Made by a program: the position numbers and the translations under genes
Source: Pseudoips prasinana
Taxonomy: Eukaryota > Arthropoda > Insecta > Lepidoptera > Nolidae
Assembly (NCBI GenBank): GCA_951640165.1
Contig: OX621251.1
Location: 25,196,893 to 25,260,892 of the forward strand
Direction: 5' to 3'
Length of the DNA stretch: 64,000 bases
Notes under the pieces: generated by a model
Databases searched by the model: none
What the model was told of the DNA's origin: nothing
What the model saw: only the letters and a program-made list of their open reading frames with translations
In this document: positions 11,563 through 23,343 of the stretch, one piece after another
Layout: each line of letters opens with the position of its first letter
How positions within the stretch are numbered: position 1 is the first letter of the stretch

Positions 11563-12087
11563 TAGCAGTTATCTTGTATCAGGAAATTTAGTACTACGAT
11601 TAGGAGGCTTAATATAATACCTAATACATTTATGTATTTGATGGTGGTTTGTCCTTTTTGTGGCCATCCACGTATGATTTTACCAATATCAAGTACGAAA
11701 GATGTCATGGACAATATTTTCGCTAGCGGTGGAAATTCCATCCATATCACCTAGACGAATGGTCGTCTACCATAGAGAGTAAAGAAGAAAGAAAATGATC
11801 CCATCAATTGCCGTTTTGTTGCCCTATTTTGCGTTGCAATAATAGATTTTATAAAGTTATACTCAACCAGCCGCTTAAAAAAATATACTCGATATTTTAT
11901 GGCATTCTGTAATGGCCTAGCTGTACCCACATTTAAACTTTATAAATTATAACCTATGTATTATATAAGCCATATTGCTACAAAGTTTTATCATAATCCA
12001 TTCGCTAGTTTTTGCATGAAAATCTAATACACATCCATACATCTTAATGTTGTTAACATTCATGTTGTCCTCTCTGCTACTTAACTA

Positions 12088-13375
12088 CTACTCTATCAAG
12101 AAAGTACCGGGAAAAGATCAATAATACACAAAATGTTTGTTATTCATCCAAATTTATTTTATCACCTTCAAAGTATGCTCCTTCAGAAACGATACACTTA
12201 CGCCAACGAATAATCCATTCATCAAAACATTTTTTAAACGCTGCTCGCTCGGAATTGAGTTCAGTTCTCGCCGCGAATTCTCCTTTATGTCTTCTACCGA
12301 TTGAAAACGGGTTTGAGTTTAGGAAAAAGAAAGAAGTCAGCTGGAGCATATCTGGTGAATAAGGTGGTTGCTGGATGGTATTTGTTAAGTGTTTGGTCAA
12401 AAATTCGTTCACAAAGATGGCCTTGTGCGAAGGCGCATTATCGTGGTGCCAAATCCAAAGAATTTTCTTTCCATAAATCTGGCCTTTTTCGTTGAATTTG
12501 CTCTCTTAAACGCCGCATAACGCTCAAATAATATTCTTTATTTACCGTTCGACCTTCCGGTAAGAATTCAGAGTGCACAACACCGCGATAGTCAAAGAAA
12601 ACAGTCAACATGACTTTGACTTTTGATCGACTTTAGCGTGGTTTTTTCGGTTTCGGTTCAGTTGGAAGGCGCCACTCCGAAACTTGTTGACTAGTTTGCA
12701 TGTCAAACTCGTAAACCCACGTCTCGTCACCAGTAACAATGCGTTTCATTAATGTTGGGTCGGAATTGACTCGTTGGCTCCGCTCCCTCCCTCGAGGACC
12801 CATGTTCTCAGCGACTTTCATGCGATTGAGTTTTTGGAGAAAATTCAGATCTTTTGGGACTAGCCGAGCGGCAACATGTTTCATACCCAAAATGATTAGT
12901 TAAAATGGTACGAATCGACTCGTGAGATACAGAAAGTTCGGCGGCTATCTCTCTCAGAGTTGAATGAGGATTTTCAGTAACTATTTCCTTCACTTTTGCG
13001 ATGTTAACTTCAGTTGCAGACGTTGACGGCCTACCAGAGCGAGGCCAGCCTTTCATCACATCTCGACCGCTTTTGAACGCTTTGAACCACTCATAAGCAC
13101 GAGTTTTTGATAAAGTCGATTCGCCGTAAGCCTTCTGTAACATTTTCAGTGACTCCGAACACGAAATTTCATTAGCGATGCAAAACTTAAGACAAACTCT
13201 TTGTTCGATATTTTTGTCCATTATGAAATTCGCAATACACACTATATATGATATTACTAAAACCAGCACAGAATGGAAAACAGTTGTGCCAACCTAACAA
13301 CAACAAAAAAAAACAAAAATTTGATATTGGAACCATAAACAAATCATCCATTCCCGATACTTTTTTGACTGAATG
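12088..13375 (-). mobile_element. Mariner element, degenerate copy 1
   Basis: The element is about 1.29 kb with imperfect inverted ends (TCAAGAAAGTACCGGGAA against TCAAAAAAGTATCGGGAA) and TA next to each. The transposase reads from about 13221 (MDKNIEQRV) down to 12140 on the minus strand but is broken. There is a one-base insertion near 12888, a premature stop at about 12633, an internal deletion near 12310, and loss of the third catalytic Asp (YSPDMLQLTSF instead of YSPDIAPADF). TGDETW and the GRP motif survive. It is the same family as the copy at 34536-35908 and differs from the intact mariner at 23344. Confidence 0.9.
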
Positions 13376-14004
13376 TATGTTGCCCAATACGTACCTGTCC
13401 TACTTTCGCATTTATAATATTAGTAGGTATTATAAATGCGAAAGTTTGTGAGTATGGATGTATGGACGTTTGTTACTTTTTCACGCAAAAACTGGACAGC
13501 AGGTAGTGAAAGTTGTTACTTTTTAAAGTGCAACTACTCCCTAATTTCTTATATCTGATAGTCATAAATATTTATATTTGTACGTTCTGTGTAATAAATA
13601 ATGAATTCATACTGTATGAGGCGGTTTTATTTGATTTATGTACAATATTAATTGAATTACTACTGGATATGACAAAAGCATGTGAAAGTTCAGTTAAAAC
13701 TTTACTTGATAAGTTATATGGCATAGAGATAAAAGAAACACAATAAAAAAAATCTCATACTCGGAAAGTAGTGTTTATTTGATCCGGGTAGCGAGTGGAA
13801 GATGCTACTTACCGCCTTTGGGCGGTAAAGACTCATATTAATTGCTTTCCTCGCTATGCATATGGTGGGAATAAATTTTAAAAATAGAACTACATTTGGT
13901 TCGTTATTTACGGAGGTTATTTGGCTGTAAAAAATCTAACATATTTCATAAAAAAATGCTGCGATCACGTGAGTGTATACACGGCCAGTGTGAATAAAAA
14001 AAAA

Positions 14005-14278
14005 ACTTGTGTGTACTTATGTACACGCGTTAGAAGTTATACTTTTTAATATACAACTTGAACATAGTTATCAATTTTCATACCACCTAGAACTAACGTC
14101 ATGCTGTTATTTTTACGATGCGCGCGCACGATGCGCGCGCATATCAAAAATTCACTCTCATACCACCTAGAACTAACTTCATGCTGTTAAATTTTTTGGT
14201 GTCGGTGTGCGCGCGCATCATAAAAATTCACTCTCATCATTTTTCTCCATCGCGCCAAAAGAAGTATAACTTCAAAAA
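14005..14278. mobile_element. Non-autonomous repeat, copy 1
   Basis: Near-identical to 58651-58915. It contains short inverted ends (AGAAGTTATACTT / AAGTATAACTTC), two internal copies of CATACCACCTAGAACTAAC, and CGCGCGCAT runs. Confidence 0.75.
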
Positions 14279-14279
14279 A

Positions 14280-16350
14280 TCCTGAGTCTTACGAATATTC
14301 GATCAGGTCACGTGTCCGGACGCGAGTTTAACAATTTTTACCCATCCCAAAAATGTGCACAACACTAAAGAAGTTTTCACTTCAAGAACAGAGAACAATG
14401 CGTGGATATAATTATAAACATATTGATTCCCAAACAAAAGAAATTGTTATTATCTGATATAATTATAAAAATATCAATGTGGATCACTTTAATATTCTTT
14501 TTCATATTACTTGTCCATAACAATTTCCTTTCTTTGGTTTCTATTATCAGGCGTTTATTGTTTTTGATATATGTCATTAACCTTCTAAAATCATAAAAGA
14601 GCTATGTGTGCAATTCGCTGATAATCTGTCAATCCTCACCACATGCACCAGTAACAATGATTTGACCGAATGCACAAATTACACTCCATACAAAGTAAAA
14701 CGACCGAACAGATAAATTAACGCAACCTAATAATTAATTACATTAATACCTACTAAACAAATAAATTCCACCTTAAAAAACTACGCTGTTAATGCAACTA
14801 GACTTAACAGTAAACATTTTACTTTAGTATGGATTATTACATTTACTTATAATTATGTTGATGGCAAATCACATTAAGATTTGTCCTTGTCCAATAATTT
14901 TACATTAGCTCTCTAGAAAATAAAAAAGTCTAACTTTAAAACACCGCATTACCTACTACTACCTACTCAGCCGACGGGTACGCCAGGCTTAACTGTAGCG
15001 TGATAATATATCATAATGGAAACTTGTCCGCATATTATTAAAACTGGCAGCTAAATTCCACGGTTTAGAACACACGTTATTTACTATAATTAAAATACAC
15101 AAAGAAATTAAAATATGACAACGCAGAAGATATTCTCGCTTGAAGGAAATAAATGAACACATATAAACCACTCTGAAAATGGATATGATATTTATTTATA
15201 GTAAAACAAATCACAAAAATTTCAAAGAAAATTATCAACTAATTCGGTATGCCAATTTTCTAATGCGGTCACAGTGATTCCTATAAATTGAACTTACAAG
15301 AATCCGATTGCGATTACCAATTTTTATCATCGAGCACCTAAATACGGTCATAAATTATACTCTTTAGTATACTATTATTTGATAACACTGCTAAGTAATC
15401 GTGAAAAGTTTAAAGTCAATGGTCGCAATGTAGATCTGTTTTCTTTGTTTCCTTATAGTTCACTTTTATAGATGTATTTAAAGGATTTAGTTGGGATTAG
15501 TTATGGGGCCAAAGTAATCGATATGACGACACCATCTCAGCTAATAAGATCTTTAGCTAAGATGGCGTCTAATCGATTACTTTGGCATTTGAACTAAGTA
15601 TACATAAAATAATATTATACAATGTGTTACAGATTGAAATATATACGTTTCTCATAAGACAGGCGATGAAAGTTTACACGCTATAAATATAAACATTGGT
15701 TTTTAAATATATTTTTTTATAATCAAATAACCAAGTTAATTTTCTTTATAGCCGTCATTGCCAACACTATTCAGAGCACTGATGCATACAAATTATACTG
15801 GTATGGTACTGACATGGCCGCGTCGTTTTGTGAGTATCGGAATATGTATGGGAACATACCTACATACAGATCGAATAACTTCTTTTTATGTCCGTTGAAC
15901 TCCTTGAAAATAACTGAGAACTTGCAGGTTCGATAATCTACCGTGACGAAAAGAATCTTTTGAAATTTACATCAGGTTCATCTCGGTTGAAACGGTAGTA
16001 CCCCTTTGTCCCACAGAGATCTCTTTAAGCCGTCAGTTTCAGTTGTCTTGAGCATTTCGCATTTCTATTAGAATCGGCTGGCAATAGGAGCATTCATTGC
16101 GAGCCGATTCTAATAAAATAAAATAAAACACAATAAAAAAGGTTTTTATTCACGTAGACTTTAAAAAAGCGCTTGTAAATAGTCAGAACATGTTTCTAGT
16201 AATACAGTTATTATTTATAGTTGCTTATTACAGATATTTACGTACATGGAATGTTAAAACATTTATACAATTTATTTTATAATAGTAGTGATATTTAGCT
16301 AGCTTGTATTAAGTTATTGTCAAGGAGATTATGTTTAGGTTTAATGATTG
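14280..16350. other. No gene seen apart from a palindrome
   Basis: AT-rich; the palindrome at 15508-15586 and a segment near 16135-16330 that resembles the reverse complement of 22240-22410 (another dispersed repeat). No supported frame. Confidence 0.55.
15508..15586. repeat. 79-bp imperfect palindrome
   Basis: GCCAAAGTAATCGAT ... ATCGATTACTTTGGC, with the inner arms ACCATCTCAGCTAA / TTAGCTAAGATGG. It is a small foldback element or MITE without coding potential. Confidence 0.6.
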
Positions 16351-16354
16351 AAAT

Positions 16355-16603
16355 TTATATTTTACTACATATTGTCTGAATGGTTCTGTCTATGTTAAGG
16401 TATTCAGTATTATTATTATAACGGACCTTGTGTTTAAAACGACAGTCGCGCTTTAATGCTACCACCGGATCCAATGCGCCCCAACTGAGAAGCCCCAGCG
16501 AAACAAACTCAGCAGGTTCATCTACAACCGGTTTCAACACGGCCCAGTTGAGACGGTCCGGCGAAACATACTCAAGCGGGCATGAACACGGGATTTGGTC
16601 CAC
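16355..16603 (-). other. Unassigned open frame with a 20-residue duplication
   Basis: An 82-codon minus-strand frame contains two tandem ~20-residue units, EYVSPDRLNWAVLKPVV and EFVSLGLLSWGALDPVV, in a locally GC-rich patch (16430-16600) within AT-rich DNA. I do not recognise the family. There is no signal peptide, and the last third is AT-rich noise. It may be a fragment of a repeat-containing coding exon or of a transposon. Low confidence that it is expressed. Confidence 0.25.
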
Positions 16604-16817
16604 TTAAAGTAATTATTTAGTAGGCAAACACAATATCTGCTCGATCGGTTGTCTGAATGAATATTAATTAAGATTATATTTAGGAAACAAAAAAAAAACA
16701 TTGAAACAATAACATTATTCATTTTGAGACAGAGTCAATAAATTTAAATTTTGTATAATATGTTAGCAATCATATCACAGATAGTTCACGTAACTCAACA
16801 AATTAGTCATGTCTATA

Positions 16818-17361
16818 TGGCTACAAGATCTCCAGCCAGCAATGTGCAGGTAGGTGGTAAGCGCCAGGCGTCTTTGTCATCGATGTACTCTTTAGTGGTA
16901 TAATAACCCCTTGCCATAAGTATACGTTTAATATGTGTCTTGAAACTTGTGTCAGGCAGATCAGTAATATGAGTAGGAAGCTTGTTATAAAACCTAATAC
17001 AATTTCCTAAAAATTATTTATTCGTTTTGCTGACTCTAAAGCCCGGCATTGCAAGTTTGTCTTTATTCCTAGTATTTATGTTATGCAGGTCACTTTTTTT
17101 TCTATAGTTATTAATATTTTTTCTAACATACAATATATTCTGATATATATACTCCGATGGCACCGTTAGTATATTTACTTCTTTAAACAAAGTTCGCAAA
17201 GATTCGCGACTACCTAACCCATAAATGGCTCTGACTGCTCTTTTTTGTAAAATGAAAATAGTACTTATGTCAACTGCCGAACCCCACAGCAGAATGCCAT
17301 AGGACATAATACTATGGAAGTACGTAAATGCGAAATAGAAGATATCGAATTCTGGTTCCAC
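16818..17361 (-). pseudogene. LINE ORF2 C-terminal relic
   Basis: The minus-strand frame contains YFHSIMSYGILLWGSA...IFILQKRAVRAIYGLGSRESLRTLFKE, then after a frameshift FYNKLPTH...SFKTHIKRIL..GYYTT and ...DAWRLPTC. This is the typical end of a jockey/CR1-like ORF2. It lies directly upstream of the PVQ3 promoter. Confidence 0.7.
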
Positions 17362-17490
17362 CCTATACCGCCTTTTCCTTTTTAAAGATTACAGCGAGAT
17401 AGTAATTATTTTAAAATGCTTAATCTTTTCAGATTAACAACATTCAAAATATTACTATCTATCTAAAGCACTAACATTTTGCCAAACGTT

Positions 17491-17580
17491 ATCCACTGAT
17501 AAAAAAATCGTATAAAATTACTTGAATTTCCTCCTTGAATCATAATTTGTGACTAGCAAATACAATAAGCACAAGTGAGT
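17491..17580 (+). promoter_or_regulatory. Core promoter and leader exon of PVQ3
   Basis: TATAAAA at 17511-17517 lies within a block nearly identical to the PVQ2 promoter (ATCCACTGATAA, then TATAAAAT.ACTTGAA, then AATCATAAT). A GTGAGT donor at 17575 closes the short leader exon, and the acceptor is at 17677. Conservation between the two genes supports function. Confidence 0.6.
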
Positions 17581-17679
17581 AGAAAAAACAGTTCTCTTTA
17601 TAAAAAAACACCTATTTAAATAGCTTTCGTTATCATACTGCTTGGACTTTATTTCATAAAGACTTTTATGGTTTCAGAA

Positions 17680-18642
17680 ATGAAATTCCTACTGACTGTT
17701 GCTGCCGTGATTGCCGTGGCCGTGGCTGTGCCAACACACCGCGGGCTTGTGACGCCTGGTGCCGCTGGCTCAGCACCCGTCGTCATCCCTGATGCCGCCG
17801 GCTCCGCACCCGTGATAGTCACCCCCGGTGGTGCTGGCTCCGCCCCAGTAGTTGACTTTGAACCTATTGCCGTTGGCCCCGCTATCATCGATTCTTTTGA
17901 ACCTGTTGCCGTTGGACCCGCCATCATTGATGCTTTTGAGCCCATCGCCGTTGGACCCGCTATTGTTGATGTTCTTGAGCCTATCTCTGTTGGACCCGCT
18001 ATCGTTGATGTTCTTGAGCCTATCTCTGTTGGACCCGCTATTGTTGATGTTCTTGAGCCTATCTCTGTTGGACCCGCTATTGTTGATGTTCTTGAGCCTA
18101 TCTCTGTTGGACCCGCTATCGTTGATGCTCTTGAGCCCATATCTGTTGGACCTGCCATCGTTGATGCTTCAGAGCCCATCGCTGTTGGACCCGCTATCAT
18201 TGACTTCCCCGTGCCCGCAGTTGTCGCCGAAGCTACCGCCTCTGCTCCCCTCGTCCAGATCATTCTGAACATCAACCAGGCCTCCGCTGATGTCGCACCT
18301 GTCGCCGTCGCCCCTGTCGTAGTTGCCCCCGCCGCCGAAGCTGAGGCCCAGCCCGTGCAAGTCGTTGAGACCGCTCCTATTGCCCCCGTGCAGGTCGTCG
18401 AGACCGCCCCCGTTGCCCCTGTGCAGGTCGTCGAGTCCTCTCCAGTAATCATTGGCACCCCTAGCCTCCCCGTAGCCCCCGTACAGGTCGTCGAGACCGC
18501 ACCTGCTACCCCCGTGCAGGTCGTTGAGACCGCTCCCGTTATCATCGGCACCCCTAGCCTCCCCGTGGTTGTTGAACCCGTTGTCATTGGTACCCCCATC
18601 ATCGCCGCCCCCGCCGTTGTTCTCCCTGAAGATCTCAACTAA
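17680..18642 (+). CDS. Secreted Pro/Val/Ala-rich repeat protein, family member PVQ3
   Basis: This gene encodes a 320-residue protein. An upstream in-frame ATG at 17668 lies inside the intron, before the acceptor GTTTCAG ending 17677, so the start is taken at 17680, as in PVQ2. The signal peptide is followed by PTHRGLVTPG, as in PVQ2. Fewer AGSAPV units remain, but the 13-residue EPISVGPAIVDV-like unit is expanded to nine copies. At DNA level (about 17945-18160) this is a nearly exact 39-bp minisatellite. The core APLVQIILNINQASA(D) follows, then PVQVVETAP and VIIGTPSLPV units, and the protein ends VVLPEDLN. There is no Cys and almost no basic residue. The promoter and leader exon match those of PVQ2, indicating a tandem duplication that included regulatory DNA. 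The function is unknown. Repeat number probably varies between alleles (inference from the near-identical units). Confidence 0.87.
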   Translation: MKFLLTVAAVIAVAVAVPTHRGLVTPGAAGSAPVVIPDAAGSAPVIVTPGGAGSAPVVDFEPIAVGPAIIDSFEPVAVGPAIIDAFEPIAVGPAIVDVLEPISVGPAIVDVLEPISVGPAIVDVLEPISVGPAIVDVLEPISVGPAIVDALEPISVGPAIVDASEPIAVGPAIIDFPVPAVVAEATASAPLVQIILNINQASADVAPVAVAPVVVAPAAEAEAQPVQVVETAPIAPVQVVETAPVAPVQVVESSPVIIGTPSLPVAPVQVVETAPATPVQVVETAPVIIGTPSLPVVVEPVVIGTPIIAAPAVVLPEDLN

Positions 18643-18649
18643 ACGCTAA

Positions 18650-20120
18650 TACAATTAGGTTAAAGTTTTATTATACAATGATGAATATAACACAACAATA
18701 ATGGACTTTCTACTAACAACATGAAACGCTTCTATGTCCAAAAACATGAACAATTATACGATCTGATATTATGAACTTCTTTTTTATTCCTGTACTATTT
18801 AATTTAAGTTAATTTGATTGCAAAGTTTATTCTTTACTAACATGTTATTTAAGCATTTTTGCCTTGTGTATGCGCAATACAAGATTGGCATAAAACAAAT
18901 AAAATATAAATTGCAATAGCATCCAGTATTTAATGAGAACGCATGTTTTTAACGGCTGTAATTAATGCTAATTAAAACAAGTACTTCTACAAGACATGCT
19001 AGATAGCGGGGTGGTCTGTTTTGTATGAAATAATATGCGGAACTATAGGAAGGCCAATTTAATAGATCACATTTGACATCTGTCAGTTACTAGTAAAGTG
19101 AATTGTAAAATTACCTTATTTGATAATTATTACTTATTATCTTCTTATAAATGTGCAGTTCTAACTACGAAATAATAAGTAGTATACTATGCCCGCCGGT
19201 TAAGATAACGTTGTTGAATTTTCATAAAGTGTCAAATGCTATTAAATTGGCCAAACTTTAGCTATAGACTTTGTCATTATTATTGACTGGCTATATTATT
19301 GGAAGTATCTAGTGCTACAGTATTTCTTATGAAAAGCACAGATGCCACCACATCCAGCTACCCCGATCTGTCAAATTTCTTCTATAAATTTTCAACTTTA
19401 TCACATAAGCATTAGGTTCAGTTCAGTAGGGAAATTTGACAGATTGGGGTACCTTGATGTGCTGGCGTCTGTACCAACATTAGACTAGATTTTGTTATTG
19501 TTAGACTAAATGGCTGCTAAACATGCATTAAGTAGTTGACGAAGGAACAGAAAAAGAGACTCATTCCGTGGTTAGACCAACATGTTTTAGTACTCCGTAA
19601 CTAAGGAAAAAAAAATTATATATAAGTACTTAAAAAATATTTAAAAGAAAATGCTATTCCATAGCCGCCTGCCAGTGCTTATAGCTAACTTTATCCACAT
19701 TAGTTCCGTTGGTTCCTAGGGACAATTAACTGATAAGTACATGCACGAATGCATATAATGATAAAAATAGGATATCTATTACTACATCAGTGATTAAATA
19801 CCTACTACATTTTACATATTTGTTGTATAACGCTATAAAATTATATGCGATGTCATAAACACTATGCATACCTAATGATGCACAGCTTTTATTATTATTA
19901 TTATTTCGTAGATATATCTACTTATGAGACTTCAACTGAAATTCATAGAGACTAGTTTCGGGTCAGGTCAAACAAAAAATAAATATTGCGAATTTCTTTC
20001 AAGAGCTCACTTGAGGGTGCAAAAAGCTTTGCCTCAAAATTATATAGGTATACCTTTAACAAAAATATAACGCTAATATCCTCTCCCTAATATCTCCATA
20101 TTAGGTATGGCACAATGAAG
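18650..20120. other. No gene seen apart from one MITE
   Basis: Downstream of PVQ3. Apart from the family A MITE (19337-19474) no conserved element or frame was recognised. Confidence 0.55.
19337..19474. mobile_element. MITE family A copy
   Basis: Inverted ends ACAGATGCCACCACATCCAG and CTTGATGTGCTGGCGTCTGT enclose TCTGTCAAATTTCTTCTAT and its inverse. About 138 bp. Confidence 0.75.
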
Positions 20121-20458
20121 GCTGATACATACGAGTAGAGTAAGTACAGAGACAAGAGTTGTTCTTACATTCATAGATTCGTCATGTCTGTCTGTCCGTC
20201 CGTATGTCACAGCCACTTTTTTCCGAAACTATAAGAGCTGTACTGTTGAAACTTGGTAAGTAGATGTATTCTGTGAACCGCATTAAGATTTTCACACAAA
20301 ATACCATAGATAATAACATAGTACGAGATCTAGTAAGTAGTTTTTTTTTAATACGTCATAAATCGTAAACCGCAATTTACCTTTCATTTAATTAACTGAA
20401 ATACTTGCTGCTGCGGAACCCTTCATGAGCGAGTCCGACTCGCACTTGGCCGGTTTTA
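20120..20458 (-). repeat. Dispersed repeat, inverse of 47250-47634
   Basis: CGGAACCCTTCATGAGCGAG, TCCGACTCGCACTTGGCCGG and AACTTGGTAAGTAGATGTAT match the reverse complement of 47250-47634, a common dispersed element without coding capacity. Confidence 0.65.
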
Positions 20459-20539
20459 TTTGTTAATTGTTGTATTTTTTCGTTTAGGCAATGGCTAGGG
20501 TGGCTAGGCTAGTAGTGTCAGAATTGATTAAATTGCGCA

Positions 20540-20632
20540 GTATATTGTAGTATATCAGTTGTCTCGTTTCCATAGTATACTTTGGGATCAGATGGCCATA
20601 TGTGAATAATATCCCAGGATATTATATAGTAA
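20540..20632 (+). mobile_element. SINE family 1, 3' fragment
   Basis: It has the TTTCCATAGTA...GGGATCAGATGGCC...CCCAGGATATTAT tail only, 5'-truncated, located just before the satellite array. Confidence 0.65.
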
Positions 20633-20748
20633 TAAGTATGGCAGACCATCATTTAACGTGCCATTAATAATGCAGTTATTAATAAATTAACGCAGCCTTG
20701 CGGTCACACAATGAAAAACCGTAACTGGATATCAGTCATTCTGAAAAC

Positions 20749-22110
20749 TTGTGTGGTATCAACAACATTAATCCTCACCTCACTGTTGTCGGTCATAGTT
20801 GTATTTAGTTACAACCCTTCAAATTGGTTGTTCTAAATCAATGTTTAGCTCAAGCTTAACTTGTGTGGCACTAACGACGCTAATTGTCACCTCACTGTTG
20901 TTGGACAGGGTTGTATTTAGTTACAACCCTTCAAATTGGTTATTGTAAATCAATTTTAGCTCAAGCTTAACTTGTGTGGCACCGGAGACGTTAATCGTCA
21001 CCTCACTGATGTTGGTCAGGGTTGTATTCAACTACAATTCATCAAATTGGTTGTTCTATATCAATGTTTAGCTCAAGCTTAACTTGTGTGGCACTAACGA
21101 CGCTAATTGTCACCTCACTGTTGTTGGACAGGGTTTTATTTAGTTACAACCCTTCAAATTGGTTGTTGTAAATCAATTTTAGCTCAAGCTTAACTTGTGT
21201 GGCACCGGTGACGTTAATCGTCACCTCACTGATGTTGGTCAGGGTTGTATTCAACTACAATTCGTCAAATTGGTTGTTCTATATCAATGTTTAGCTCAAG
21301 CTTAACTTGTGTGGCACTAACGACGCTAATTGTCACCTCACTGTTGTTGGACAGGGTTGTATTTAGTTACAACCCTTCAAATTGGTTGTTGTAAATCAAT
21401 TTTAGCTCAAGCTTAACTTGTGTGGCACCGGAGACGTTAATCGTCACCTCACTGATGTTGGTCAGGGTTGTATTCAACTACAATTCGTCAAATTGGTTGT
21501 TCTATATCAATGTTTAGCTCAAGCTTAACTTGTGTGGCACTAACGACGCTAATTGTCACCTCACTGTTGTTGGACAGGGTTGTATTTAGTTACAACCCTT
21601 CAAATTGGTTGTTGTAAATCAATTTTAGCTCAAGCTTAACTTGTGTGGCACCGGAGACGTTAATCGTCACCTCACTGATGTTGGTCAGGGTTGTATTCAA
21701 CTAAAATTCGTCAAATTGGTTGTTCTATATCAATTTTTAGCTCAAGCTTAACTCGTGTGGCACCAACGATGTTATCTGTCACCTCACTGTTGTTGGACAG
21801 GGTTGTATTCAGTTACAACCCGTCAAATTGGTTGTTTTATATCAATGTTAAGCATAAGCTTAACTTGTGTGGCTCCGGGGACATTAATCGTCCCCTCACT
21901 GATGTTGGTCAGGGTTGAATTCAGTTACAACCCGTCAAATTGGTTGTTTTATATAAATGTTAAGCATAAGCTTAACTTGTGTGGCTCCGGGGACATTAAT
22001 CGTCACCTCACTGTTGTTGGTCAGGGTAGCATTTAGTTACAAACCTTCAAATTGGTTGTTCTAAATTAATGTTAAGCACCAGCTTAACTTGTGTGGCACC
22101 AACGACGGTA
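20749..22110. repeat. Satellite array, 111/112-bp monomers in 223-bp dimers
   Basis: Monomer starts (CTTGTGTGG... landmark) occur at 20749, 20861, 20972, 21084, about 21195, 21307, about 21418, 21530, 21641, 21753, 21865, 21977 and 22089. Spacings are 111 or 112 bp. Between 20861 and 21641 two monomer types alternate (GCACTAACGACGC and GCACCGG(A/T)GACG), giving an exact 223-bp higher-order unit. The flanking monomers are more diverged. An 11-bp hairpin lies just after the array (22156-22187). A Helitron-type carrier is possible but unproven. Confidence 0.9.
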
Positions 22111-22434
22111 ATACCTCACGCCTATCAGGTATTAACGCCGGTGGTGTCTCACAAGTTTACAGAATGATGTCCTTGACATTCTGTAAATTTGTTAGGCACC
22201 AGCGTATATATGGTGTGCTTCGTTGGTTTAATAATAATAAGCCTTTTATTCCGAAATATTACAATTTTCATCCTAATAAATGGTCGTTAGTACACTAATG
22301 CATACTTAACTATATTACTACAAACATGTTCTGACTATTTACAACATTGAGTTAAATATCAATGATTTACAAGCCCTTTTTAAAGTCTACGTGAATAAAA
22401 CCATTTCTTTTTTATTTTGTAACCATAATAATAT

Positions 22435-22665
22435 ATAAAGTGGAACTATTCATTTTCTTGCTCCTCCTTGTTTCTTTCTGATTAAAATCGTTGCGGGATC
22501 CAAGACAGTTAAAGCGATTCCCCGGTTACAGACAGTTAAAGCATACCTGAGCCTCAACACTCAGTGTCAATTCATTGTGTGCCACTCACTGCTGATCCTG
22601 GCTTACAAGAGTTGCAGTGGTGGGTAAGAGGGAGGGACTAGTCCCGAATCAATAAAGTCCCTAAG
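22435..22665 (+). repeat. 3'-region fragment of the R1-like LINE family
   Basis: The segment containing GATCCAAGACAGTTAAAGCGATTCC..., ...CTCAGTGTCA... and ...CCTGGCTTACAAGAGTTGCAGTGG is the reverse complement of much of 31640-31840. That shared homology shows a dispersed element whose coding part is seen at 31940-32895. Confidence 0.6.
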
Positions 22666-22954
22666 TTGGGTGTGCCTTACGGCATAGGCTTCTTCCGACA
22701 TCTTCCACTATTTCCTATCGGTTGCAATTCTTATCCAAAAGCGACCTAGACTCAGTTTCAGGTCATCTTCCCATCTTCTCGCTTTGCAACCTCAGCTCCT
22801 TGACCCGTCTCTTGGATACCAGGCCTCGTTGGTTTATTATGATCTAATTCAGATTCTTAACAAAAATATTTAAGGGATTTTTATTCTTCAGAATCTATAT
22901 ACTTATATCCAGTTGGGAGTTTTTAAAGTTCTATAGAGTGAAATCATATTCCAT

Positions 22955-23279
22955 TACTAGCGGTGCCCGCGACTTCGCCCGCGTGTTAATTAGTTTATTT
23001 TGTTTTTTTTTTTGTTTTTAGTAAAATAAATGACTTTTTCTAAAATAAAAGTAGTCTAAGTTACTCCTTATTACATCAGCTACCTGCCAATAAAAGTCCC
23101 GTCAAAATCGGTTCAGCCGTTTCAGAGATTAGCCGGAACAAACAGACAGACAGACAGACAAAAATTGTAAAAAATGTTATTTTGGTGTATGTACCGTACA
23201 TATATTCATATTTATGTAGTAAAAACCGGTTATTTCAATATTACAAACAGACACTCCAATTTTATTTATTTGTATAGAT
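22955..23279 (+). repeat. Dispersed lepidopteran repeat with (CAGA)n
   Basis: Starts ACTAGCGGTGCCCGCGACTT and contains AATCGGTTCAGCCGTTTCAG, a CAGACAGACAGACAG tract and TTTATTTATTTGTATAGATT. It directly precedes the intact mariner. No protein. Confidence 0.75.
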
Positions 23280-23343
23280 TATCTCATAAATTCACACGTT
23301 CTTTTGCACGTCGGGTCAGTGGACTTAAGTAGTTAAAGTAATA

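Noticed and set aside
12301..12495. Short plus-strand frames inside the mariner copies (also 34775-35343, 23638-24130)
   Set aside because: They are antisense shadows of the transposase on the minus strand.
17668..17679. Upstream ATG giving MVSEMKF as the start of PVQ3
   Set aside because: It lies before the splice acceptor GTTTCAG (ending 17677). The paralogues all start at MKF right after the acceptor.
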